Part shown: positions 1 to 7,699 of the stretch, piece after piece | How the letters are laid out: every line of letters starts with the position of its first letter | Position numbering within the stretch: position 1 is the first letter of the stretch | DNA from: Beroe ovata | Lineage: Eukaryota; Ctenophora; Nuda; Beroida; Beroidae | Assembly: GCA_946803715.1 (NCBI GenBank) | Contig: CAMPET010000167.1 | Location: 105,192 to 116,883, forward strand | DNA: 11,692 nucleotides | Direction: 5' to 3' | Program-made: the position numbers and the translations under genes | The notes under the pieces: generated by a model | What the model was told of the DNA's origin: nothing | What the model saw: only the letters and a program-made list of their open reading frames with translations | The model's database searches: none

Positions 1-18
1 TGTGTGTGTGTGTGTGTG
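1..18. repeat. (TG)n microsatellite
   Basis: Nine TG dinucleotides at the window edge; it probably extends to the left beyond the window. Confidence 0.9.
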
Positions 19-1492
19 GACTCCTCTGATGCCCATATTGAGGCATGGATGGTGTGACAAAAGAAACAAGGTTACTTGGCGACAGTACAACTTGAATGTA
101 CTTTCCATCACATGGTGTACAAATAATTCTTATTCTAGAGGGCTCCAAACTATAGATAACTCTAATAATGCGAGTGGTGCATGATAATTGGAACGGAGGT
201 GTGTGAAATGGCCATAACAATCTATGATTCACAAAATATACAGTTCCTGTGAAGTTATGAATTAGATGACCTAAATAATGGATAAGCCCAGCCTGCACCC
301 AAATAGAAGTATCAGGTCATACATAGGTGGGTACAAAATCCGGGATAGATGAGTGATTCGTCTAGGCCAGTATCGCACCAGTATCATGCCGACTTCACGC
401 CGTTATATTGCACCAGTACCACACCAGTTGCACGCAGTAAAAAGTCTGTATTAAGCAGCATATTTTGTACGGCAGTTTCTGAAGTGAGGGTCATACATTG
501 GTGTAGAATGATGTGTGACACGTCAGCATCTCTCAAAAATACCAACTCGCTAAACAACCGTGCTGCCGGAAACCGATTCTGAAACATAGGGGTAAATTAT
601 TTGTTTTATTTGTGCCCATCAGAATTAACCTCATTTAACCTCATTCCACGAAATGCATTTTTTACTCAATTTAACTGGCGATATATGGCCTGTTGACAAA
701 TGCGCGCATAATAATTTAATTTGTTTCCCTTTACTTAGACTCTAGCAATGTGTCCAGTAAATGATTCGGGCTACGAATTCGGTGACTCAGGTTTTTTATC
801 AAACCACAACTGGCACATAGCATCACATGATCAAAATATGAAGTAGCACTTGAGCGGTGACTGAGCGGCTCAAGCTCAGTTGAATTGGGAAAAACCAGTA
901 GGGTCGGCACTGAATGGAACGCGCGATCGCCTTTTTGAATTGGAGCATAGCAAGCTGTGCTGAACACCATAAAAAGTAAACATTTCTATCGCGCGCACAT
1001 GATTGATTTGCTTATTGTACGTACCCATAAACTAAAAAAGTTGTTGAATGTTGATGTTGATGATGTTTGGAGACTAAAATTAAGATAACTCAATATGCGA
1101 CACCTCTGGTTATAAAATAAATTGGGTTTACTGGGCTACTGGCTCCCTGTAGGTAATGATTCCATTTTCAGGGTCCAGGACCATCGGGAATATCTTAGGC
1201 ATGCGAATTTTGATTTGGTTCAAAACGCTTTGGCCTCCCCAGGATAAGGATTTCGCATGGTTGACGACTTTTGCTGCTCACACGTTGATTTTGCATGATT
1301 CATTAGCATAGGAAACTTAATTCAAACAATACCTCCTTTCCAATTTCTCATCTATCGCAAGATTTCTTCGGCATAAAAGATGAGTCAAATCATTAGATTA
1401 GGAGTAACTGCTTTTCAGTATTTCTTGGGTTTATTTCAATTGTAGAATTCAGTTACACATATCATGTGTATAGTATACTATACTAGCATATG
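19..1492. other. Gene-free stretch, no feature recognised
   Basis: Both strands were read. Short open frames exist (for example 349-582 + and 731-970 -), but none has recognisable motifs or a convincing composition. At 349-460 the phrase GCACCAGTAYCA recurs loosely. At 1137-1250 a + strand frame reads YWLPVGNDSIFRV, vaguely like a LINE tail, but is too short and isolated to call. Confidence 0.5.
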
Positions 1493-1545
1493 TAGCATAA
1501 TCATGGAAAACCTATACTAAGTATAGGTTTTCCATGATTATGCTA
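1493..1545. repeat. Perfect 53-bp palindrome (26-bp arms, 1-nt spacer)
   Basis: The left arm 1493-1518 (TAGCATAATCATGG...CCTATACT) is the exact reverse complement of the right arm 1520-1545, with a single A at 1519. No mismatch was found on reading both arms. It is too long to be chance, and can form a cruciform or a hairpin RNA. Upstream, 1466-1492 is rich in short self-complementary runs (ATAGTATACTATACTAG). No coding sequence overlaps it. Confidence 0.95.
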
Positions 1546-2037
1546 GATAAAGATTGCTCCATTTTATTGAAGCGCATAAATGATTTAAGATTGACTGTAG
1601 ACTAACTGCAGACATCACCCAGTTTTAGATTTTTGATTAAGGAGAGGGTCTGAAATGAACCAAAATTTGATAGCGGTATACGCTACATTGTTTAGATTGT
1701 CATTGTTTAGATTGTCATTGCATGATTTATTCTGGTGTGATATGATTTAGATTATTTTAACTAGTCTTGAATCAGAATCTATGGTGCTTTAATAGTTATG
1801 TCTTTCAGAAATTCCACAAGAGATTTTAATTTAAAACGCAAACGTAGACATTAAAGTAGATTAAAGTGCTTTTTATTGTTTATGATGCTAGCTGAGCAAT
1901 AGAAAAGGATTGGGTAAAATCCTACAAGTCTTCAGTCCCTTATTTGTTATTCAGTATTGATCACTCGATGATCATGATCTGAAGAGTCGTACTCGTAAAA
2001 TTAAAAAGGAGCACAGCGCGCGCCGCGCGGAGTATTT
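1546..2037. other. Gene-free AT-rich stretch
   Basis: Nothing beyond a 15-bp tandem doublet at 1686-1715 (unit CATTGTTTAGATTGT), with the start of a third unit following. Confidence 0.5.
1686..1715. repeat. 15-bp tandem doublet
   Basis: Two identical, adjacent copies of CATTGTTTAGATTGT, followed by CATTG. Confidence 0.9.
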
Positions 2038-2048
2038 AGTGTCACGAT
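2038..2048 (+). repeat. Left copy of 11-bp flanking direct repeat (candidate target-site duplication)
   Basis: AGTGTCACGAT, identical to 2430-2440. Base composition changes from AT-rich to CpG-rich near this point. Confidence 0.6.
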
Positions 2049-2429
2049 TGTCTTGCCTGGTTGTCGATCGATGATATAGATAGACCCTGTCGAGAATTTC
2101 GTTGCGCGCGCGCGCAAACTTATTCTCAGACAGCTGACGCAAGCCGCTTCGCGGCTTGCATCAGCGCAGCGATTTGGCATCGCCCGAGAATAACAATTGC
2201 CTGGCGATGCTAGGCGGCGAGCGCCAGCGAAGCGGCGAGAATAATTTATGCGGCGCGCGCGCAATGAAATTGATCTCGGCAGGGGCTATGATCGACAGCC
2301 AACGATTATCGATCGATTATAGACCCTGTCGAGAATTATTTCGTTTTGCGTGCGCGCATCGCAAACTTATTCGCTGACGCAAGCCGCTTCGCAGCTTGCA
2401 TCACCGGTTTAGCATTGCTATGCTAAACA
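2049..2429. mobile_element. GC/CpG-rich hairpin element, unclassified (candidate non-autonomous transposon)
   Basis: About 380 bp of strongly CpG-rich sequence, including runs of GCGCGC (2104-2113, 2253-2262), set in AT-rich flanks. It holds two diverged direct repeats (2063-2163 and 2309-2403) sharing AGACCCTGTCGAGAAT, CAAACTTATTC and GCTGACGCAAGCCGCTTCGC. Hairpins: 2133-2165 (15-bp stem with one mismatch, TTC loop), 2169-2183, 2201-2227 and 2407-2428 (8-bp perfect stem). The 11-mer AGTGTCACGAT occurs at both 2038-2048 and 2430-2440, directly bordering the block, as a target-site duplication would. No terminal inverted repeats, no coding capacity and no Helitron-type CTRR end were seen. The short ORFs overlapping this block are by-products of GC-rich repeats. 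Confidence 0.55.
2133..2165. repeat. Stem-loop inside the GC-rich element
   Basis: Arms 2133-2147 and 2151-2165 pair at 14 of 15 positions around a TTC loop; the only mismatch is C2138 with A2160. The second copy at 2373-2403 keeps the left arm but has a base change (A at 2393) and a shorter outer stem, so the 2133 copy is the better preserved. Confidence 0.8.
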
Positions 2430-2440
2430 AGTGTCACGAT
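2430..2440 (+). repeat. Right copy of 11-bp flanking direct repeat (candidate target-site duplication)
   Basis: AGTGTCACGAT, identical to 2038-2048. It begins one base after the terminal hairpin GTTTAGCA/TGCTAAAC (2407-2428). Confidence 0.6.
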
Positions 2441-3938
2441 CACGCAGCCATGCAGCGCGGGAACAGTTTTCCCCCTCCATCGTCGCCGCGCAATAGTGAT
2501 TCCACAGCTGCTGCCCGCGACAACAAGGGTCTGTGGGGCCAGGACCTGTACCTGACGTACCTGTCAGAGTTTATTTGACCTCTGTTTCTGTGCACATGCA
2601 CACCACACACGCTGTGCTTACCTATTCTACTCAGTGAACTAAATTCAGCAATGAATACTGCAAGGAATCTATCTTGAAAGCTCATTAATTTGTTTATCCG
2701 GTAACTCCCTGGTCATAAGTTAATGGGCATAGTACCATGAAACTCTAGATATATTGTTGATTGCATTATGGCCGAAGTGTTTATACAAGCGAAAATTCTA
2801 TGTGCAATGTCTGTAGTTCTGTTCATCCTTTGTCTCGGAAGAGCGCCCAACAAGTTACAACAACCTGACTGAAGTGCCTACCAGCTATCATGATATTGTA
2901 GTGTCGAGTTATTAATAATTGTGGTTGAATACAGATCCGTAGGTCGAGGATATACATCTGACACTGGAAGCCAAGTTGTATTCAACAAGTACAATCAGCA
3001 CAATTAATTTGATACATTTCAATTTTCATATTATGTAGGTACTACGTATGTAGGTACTACGTATGTAAAGCTTTTATCATGAATATCAAAATATCATTCA
3101 AGTGCCTCGCTTCAACAATAATCTGTGACTCACCATGAATGGCACCTTTAAGGGTCATTGACAACTGAAATTTATAGGTGGAAATTCAGCACTCTGCAGG
3201 CGCCAGTAGGTACCAGTTTCTGGTCTCTCCCAGTGATTCGTGATTTTGATCCGATGGTTCGGATTGAAAGTGGAGTATGCGACTTTTAAGTATGCATTAA
3301 TGACTCATTGATGATCTTAATAAACCCCCATATCAACTCGAACTGATCACCAACGTTGATAGGAACTTTATCCACAAACTTCATTGTAGTTTAAGTTGTG
3401 AACTATCATAATATCAGTAGTTATGTATCAAGTATCTAGTTTGCTAGTAACCTTCTTCAGAAATCAGTACCTACCCATTTTGCTCTAGGTAATTCTGACT
3501 TGGGCGCATCTGCTTCTAATGGTGGTGCGCTACTGAGCGTGACGGTGTGAGCTTGGAGTAGCACTGGGCAGTACGTGCCAAGACAGACCACTCAATCCGC
3601 CAGTTATCCATGCGTTGGGCATACCAAAAAACATATTCATGTTAGAATCTTTTTATAGTTGTATTACGAGTACGTAGAGCATCATGGGCATTTTAACCGT
3701 GAATAAGTGAACTTTATAGCACAATTGGCAAATTGTTTATCACCAGGACCTCTATAGTGTCACCTGTTACATATATTCTATCGGTATACACTTTGATTTG
3801 ATCCGATATCAGCCTTTTCATATGCCTTAAGGTTAGTAAAAGTCAAGAAAAAAATGTCCAAATTAACCCTCCTTTTAAAAATTGGACAATTTTGTTGCCC
3901 AAAATTGCCCAAAATTAGACTTGCCCCCCCCTGTTAAC
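2441..3938. other. Gene-free stretch upstream (in + order) of the LINE
   Basis: About 1.5 kb without a supportable gene on either strand. It holds a 15-bp tandem doublet at 3032-3061 and, at 3850-3937, homopolymer-rich sequence (TTGCCCAAAA repeated, a C8 run) that may be the 3' tail of the LINE on the - strand. Short frames at 2396-2578 (+) and 2440-2685 (-) mirror one another and look like chance openings beside the GC-rich element. Confidence 0.5.
3032..3066. repeat. 15-bp tandem doublet plus partial third unit
   Basis: TATGTAGGTACTACG occurs twice in a row at 3032-3061, followed by TATGT of a third. The unit contains the self-complementary core GTAGGTACTAC. Confidence 0.92.
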
Positions 3939-4955
3939 TTAAAGTTCACATAAAATCAACCGATAAAACTGATATGGAATAGAATTCATTATTGAAAAGT
4001 GCACTGCCAGTAAAACAAAGTACACACCAGCATTTACGAGCTTGACTTTGAAAGCTTTCTTGAAGAGGTAGGTTTTAAGTGCAGATTTGAAGGCTTCAAC
4101 CGAGGAACAGCTTTTCAGTTCAGCTGGTAGATTGTTCCAAAGTTAAAGGCCACATTTCTGAAATGAACATTCTCTGTACTGAGTATTAACACGGGGTTCA
4201 TATAGGTAGAAGGAGTGGTTTGAGTCAGCATATCTGAGCATAGATGACAAGTAGTCTGGTCCACATCCTCTCAAGCATTTGAATACTATCAACAGAATTT
4301 TGAATTGGATTCTGAAGTGAACAGGGAGCCAGTGAAGCTCTCTTAGAGTTTCTCCCAAGTGATCATGCTTGTAAAGACCAACAATCACTTTAGCAGCAGC
4401 ATTCTGAATGAGCTGAAGCTGGTTGATTGAGGCTTCACTGATACCGTAGTATTAAACATTGCAGTAGTTTAACTTGCAGGCAACTATAGCATTTACAACA
4501 AGCTTCATCTGATCAAGAGAGAAAATGGACCGCTTCTTGACTATGTTCCTTATAAGTCGAAAGCAATCTCTCTTAAGGTTGCTTATCTGCTGTGAATAAC
4601 AGAGCTTGTTGTCTAGCGTGACACCTAAGTTACGAACATTTGTGACAAATCTAACACAGATATTTCCAGGAAAAATGATGCTGCCTATATCAATTAGATC
4701 CAGAATATGTTGAGGACCAATAATCATAACCTGTGTCTTACCAGAGTTCAGTTGTAGACAATAACTTATCATCCATTCTTGTATGGTCTTGAAGCAGTTT
4801 ACTATCTTTATAGTCAGAGTTTCAGCTTGATTTCCTGGCTTGAAACTCTTGTTGGTCATCAGCGTAACCCTGTGCTTGAAAGCCACTCTTCTCGATGGTG
4901 TTATACAAAAACCTTATGTAGATATTGAACAGAATCGGGCCAAGGACGGAACTGT
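3939..4955 (-). pseudogene. LINE reverse transcriptase catalytic core, thumb and C-terminal tail (broken)
   Basis: VLGPILFNIYI (first codon at 4945-4947) leads to the catalytic YADD at 4855-4866. A further frame change follows near 4840, giving a long frame with WMISYCLQLNSGKTQVMIIG, NLGVTLDNKL and ACKLNYCNV. A stop at 4452-4454 interrupts the same frame, which resumes with YYGISEASINQLQLIQNAAA, TLRELHWLPVHFRIQFKILL and YLSSMLRYADSN. A second stop at 4143-4145 is followed in frame by LWNNLPAELKSCSSVEAFKS and LKTYLFKKAF, ending at 3939. These are the standard C-terminal landmarks of CR1/L2-type ORF2. Confidence 0.88.
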
Positions 4956-5350
4956 AGAATAACTGAGTCACTTACAATGTTACCCAATCTTGTTTGTTCT
5001 GCTCTCCCCATAAGAAAGCTCTTGAACCATTTCAGAGCAACACCTCTTATCTTTATTTCCTTACTGAGAATCTCAATGAGTTTGATATGATCCACTGTAT
5101 CTAATCCTACTGAGAGATCAAGCATCATGAGAACAGTGGCTGATTTGTTGTCACAGGCAATCAAGAGGTCATTTGTAACCTTCATCAAGATTGTCTCCAT
5201 AGATTAGTTTTTCTTGTAAGCTGATTGTTCAGGTATATTCAACATGTTCAATCAGCTTCCTAAGCTTAAGCAAGGACAAATTTGATATGGGATGGTAATT
5301 GTTTAAGTCAAGTTTGATGTCCTTCAGTGTTGGGATTATGTCTGCAATTT
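4901..5350 (-). pseudogene. LINE reverse transcriptase, N-terminal half (broken)
   Basis: From 5350 downward the peptide ADIIPTLKDIKLDLNNYHPI and then SNLS (about 5274-5303) matches the conserved NYRPISNLS block. After a frame change near 5245 the reading continues as NIPEQSAYKKN, a TAA stop at 5204-5206, then METILMKVTNDLL and LDLSVGLDTVDH; the last carries the first RT catalytic Asp but with Leu before it where Phe is usual. KWFKSFLMGR follows. The reading shifts frame at about 4950, just before the VLGPILF block. Confidence 0.85.
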
Positions 5351-5770
5351 TTAGACCATCAATTGAGAGAGATTGATTGACAAGCTAAGGACATCAATGT
5401 TGTCTTTCAGCAAATCTTCAGGAAGGAAGTCAGTGGGAGCACATTTTATCCCATCGTTGCTGATAATTTCTCCAAGTTCGTCTTCAGAACAAGGTGAAAA
5501 CTCATTCAAGAATTCATCAGAACACACTGGTCCAGATTCAATCATACTCTTACAGTTGGTTGAAGGAAAGTTTTGAAGAATCTTACAGATTTTATCATGA
5601 AAAAAGTTATTAAACTTTTTGCTTAATACAACTATATCTTGCTCAGAGGGGAGGATGTTCTCATTCTTCCTGTCTAGTTCACGGTTGACTACGTTGAATA
5701 TTGCTCTCATATTTCCCTCATTTTTCTTCAGTAGTCTAATAGTACTGCTTCTTCTTCAGATTGGCCATGA
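5351..5770 (-). pseudogene. LINE ORF2 fragment: linker upstream of reverse transcriptase
   Basis: Open - strand frame starting near KSSTIRLLKKNEGNMRAI. It reads through a segment ending FNNFFHDKICKI and then EFSPCSEDELGEIISN, typical of the stretch between endonuclease and RT in CR1/L2-type ORF2 proteins. The frame is lost near 5375, where the sequence continues in another register as LSIDGLKIADIIPTLKDIK. No catalytic residue lies here. Confidence 0.75.
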
Positions 5771-5869
5771 TAGTTGTTTCAGATCGTATCTCTCGAATAA
5801 AGTCCTATGATATTCGCTTATTTTATATTGATTGACATGTAGCATATGAGTATGTCCACGATAGTATTA

Positions 5870-5877
5870 TGACGTCA
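5870..5877. promoter_or_regulatory. CRE-type palindrome TGACGTCA
   Basis: Perfect 8-bp CREB/ATF consensus between the two LINE fragments. It shares the 13-mer TATTATGACGTCA with the site at 11210-11217. Confidence 0.3.
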
Positions 5878-6100
5878 ATGGCTATAACTCTTGTGAGCCC
5901 TATGGGGATTCGATTTTTCAAAATAGTGAATGTAATTCCAATCTCAGCCCATAGAAGCGGCAATGCCCTACGAGGTTATTCAATCTCAATCAACCTTTGT
6001 CAAAGCTATGTTAGCTGAAAGTGAGAGCTGATCAGTAGTTACTAGTTATCAGATAAGGATCTGTCAGTAGTTTACTTACTTGATGTTGTTTGTAGATCTT

Positions 6101-6450
6101 TTACTGGGTCATCGTAGAAACAGACCGCCCTTGCTGCATTGCAGCCATGTTGTTCTTACTCCAGTCAAGCAGGGAATTGTTGTTGGCACAGCAATATCCA
6201 ATAACAGGAGGAGTATCTGGGAATTGGCTAAGAAACTCCGTTAATTTTGTTTTGAACTGCTGCAGCTCTGCTATATGTTGCAGGTGACTGGGCAAGATGT
6301 TCCACAAACGAGGACCCATCACGGCAAATGAACTGTCATATTTCGAAGTGAACTTGACTCGTTGATGGGATGAACTTTGGCCTTGATGTTGAGGTGGGAG
6401 GGACTCATTTAAGGATGTTTTGCACACCTTTTTACACCTGAACAGTGAAC
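6101..6450 (-). mobile_element. Second LINE ORF2 fragment, C-terminal tail
   Basis: Open - strand frame from about 6450 to a stop at 6101. It contains YDSSFAVMGPRLWNILPSHL, then LQQFKTKLTEFLSQFPDTPP, VIGYCCANNNSLLDW and a short terminal stretch. GPRLWNxLP followed by a FKxxLxxFL helix is the usual end of many LINE ORF2 proteins, and the PDTPPV-GY-NNNSLLDW end differs from the LINE at 3939-5827, so this is a separate family. Only the tail remains. Upstream, the frame passes into a minisatellite near 6437-6485 and weak, unassigned coding-like text toward 6620. The family is from memory of such tails, not a search. Confidence 0.65.
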
Positions 6451-6486
6451 AGTGAACCTGAACAGTGAACCTGAACAGTGAACAGC
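6437..6486. repeat. 13-bp minisatellite
   Basis: Unit CCTGAACAGTGAA repeated three times, with a 7-nt CAGTGAA insertion after the first copy and a partial unit at the end. It lies at the edge of the second LINE fragment. The neighbouring text CACCTTTTTRCACCTGAACA recurs at about 6594-6614, so a larger segment was also duplicated. Confidence 0.9.
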
Positions 6487-6662
6487 AGTTATGAGTACCT
6501 GGTTATCAAATGAGAGCATATTTTGATCTTCAACTTCGGGAATCTTCAGAATTTAGGGAGCAAAGTGCTAAATGATTGGAGCACACATTTGTAACACCTT
6601 TTTGCACCTGAACACCTCTGTAACATTACAGTTTTTACTCTGAGCAGTGTTCAACAGACCCA

Positions 6663-6681
6663 TGCTGCTATTTAAGCAGCA
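6663..6681. repeat. Short perfect hairpin
   Basis: 7-bp arms TGCTGCT and AGCAGCA around ATTTA. No function is assigned. Confidence 0.7.
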
Positions 6682-7088
6682 TTTTTAATTGAATGTTAAG
6701 AGCTTAGAGCATTGTTTGAGGTTACTTGCCTAGAGCCCTCGAATTTTTGACATCTGAAACCCTGTTGCTTCTTGGGGCTGTCCGGCGCTGTACCCCAAAC
6801 CCCTGCTTTAGTTTTGGTAGGGGCAAAATTTGATCTTGAACATCTTGGAGGGCGTCAAAATTTAGATCAAATACCGTGTGGACTGTGGGTTTTGGATCCC
6901 CCAGATAGGACCTTGACTTGCAGCTCTTTCCTACATCCATAGTCTTAACTTGATGTGCAAGGTTGTATGATTGTTTGTCTGCTACAACTATTGAATGGTA
7001 CTGATTCTGTCAAGCATCAAAACTTCGAAAAACCTCAATTCTGGAGTTGCACACAGATCTCACATTGAGTAGCTTCCCATGGAGGGAT

Positions 7089-7114
7089 AAGGCTTTATAA
7101 TAAGGCTTTATAAT
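7089..7114. repeat. 13-bp tandem doublet
   Basis: AAGGCTTTATAAT occurs twice without a gap. It lies about 470 bp upstream of the G-alpha start codon. Confidence 0.92.
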
Positions 7115-7581
7115 AGATACTGTTGTTTATTCAATCGTTATTTTGAAAATTTCTTAAATGAAGAAGCAAAAATCCCTGTTGCTTTCAGGGGATATGTCCC
7201 TAGTCCCTACATCCCTGCATCGAATTTCTCAAAGACGCATTCAGGCATAATAAGACAAGAAATTAGATGAGAAATCTGCATGGCATTCAGGTGCAAGTCC
7301 CTGAGACCAGACTTTTGTTTAAGGAATAGGGATGTAGATATCATACAAGATGTCAAAAGATGATTGCTCTATGTCATAATTAAGATTAGCAAAATTATTA
7401 AGGTAAACTAAATGGAAACTGACATGTAATCCGAGGATTAACTTTCAATTCATTGAGTAGAAGAAGAGAGTTTTACAAATTGTAGATTCCTTTTATGTTA
7501 GCACCATTCCATAACATTCAAATATGCCACCAGAGTTGGTGTCATAGTTTCTGTATGTAATCCTGACGGGGCCCTGGCCAA

Positions 7582-7699
7582 ATGGGTAACATCTGTTCTG
7601 GTAAGGACGCTGAAGCAAAAGCACGAAATGATAAAATAGATAAGCTTCTCACCCGGGACAAAAAGAATGCCCGGAGGGAACTCAAGCTGCTTTTGTTAG
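7582..7699 (+). CDS. G-alpha exon 1 (N-terminus to start of P-loop)
   Basis: Residues 1-39 plus the first base of Gly40. The start at 7582 is chosen because it gives MGNICSGK, with Gly2 for N-myristoylation and Cys5 for palmitoylation, and the usual distance to the P-loop (Gly40, as in Gi1). The amphipathic alpha-N helix ([19 protein letters not shown]) that contacts G-beta follows. The donor is GTAATT at 7700, phase 1. The context CCAAATGG has purines just upstream of the ATG, acceptable for an animal start. Confidence 0.93.

Larger units (their letters stand above)
3939..5827 (-). mobile_element. CR1/L2-like non-LTR retrotransposon (LINE), 5'-truncated and decayed
   Basis: A - strand remnant of a LINE ORF2 can be followed from about 5827 down to a stop at 3939-3941. 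In order it shows the region before the reverse transcriptase (RT), RT motifs NYHPISNLS, QSAYKKN, LDLSVGLDTVDH, VLGPILFNIY and YADD, the thumb region, and a conserved C-terminal tail (LHWLPV type and LWNNLPAEL). No AP-endonuclease domain is visible upstream, so the copy is 5'-truncated, as is usual for LINEs. It changes frame at least four times and has several in-frame stops, so it is not active. Below the stop, toward 3850, lies a short tandem of TTGCCCAAAA units that may be the element's 3' tail. Clade assignment rests on motif style only. Confidence 0.9.
6490..7581. other. Non-coding stretch upstream of the G-alpha start
   Basis: Expected to hold the promoter and 5' UTR of the G-alpha gene, but no TATA box, CCAAT box or initiator stands out, and a non-coding first exon cannot be excluded. 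Seen within it: a hairpin TGCTGCT-ATTTA-AGCAGCA at 6663-6681, a GC-rich patch at 6763-6805 resembling the repeat at 10423-10670, and a 13-bp tandem doublet at 7089-7114. The - strand open frame at 6722-6940 has no recognisable motif. Confidence 0.45.

Noticed and set aside
349-587. Overlapping open frames on both strands
   Set aside because: Neither has recognisable motifs; the sequence looks like chance opening in a loosely repetitive stretch.
731-970. - strand frame of 79 codons with CASCGLIKNL
   Set aside because: No family is recognised, no splice or promoter support is visible, and the length is within chance.
1137-1250. + strand frame with YWLPVGNDSIFRV, similar to the HWLPV block of LINE ORF2
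   Set aside because: The similarity is limited to about a dozen residues, the next expected residues do not follow, and no other LINE block lies nearby.
2407-2440. Terminal hairpin as a Helitron 3' end
   Set aside because: The hairpin is followed by AAGTGTCACG rather than a CTRR terminus, and the element has flanking duplications, which Helitrons do not make.
2001-2685. Open frames on both strands over the GC-rich element
   Set aside because: They are arginine/alanine-rich translations of GCG repeats, overlap each other on opposite strands and have no motif.
5373-5810. + strand open frames opposite the LINE
   Set aside because: These are antisense shadows of the LINE ORF2 on the - strand.
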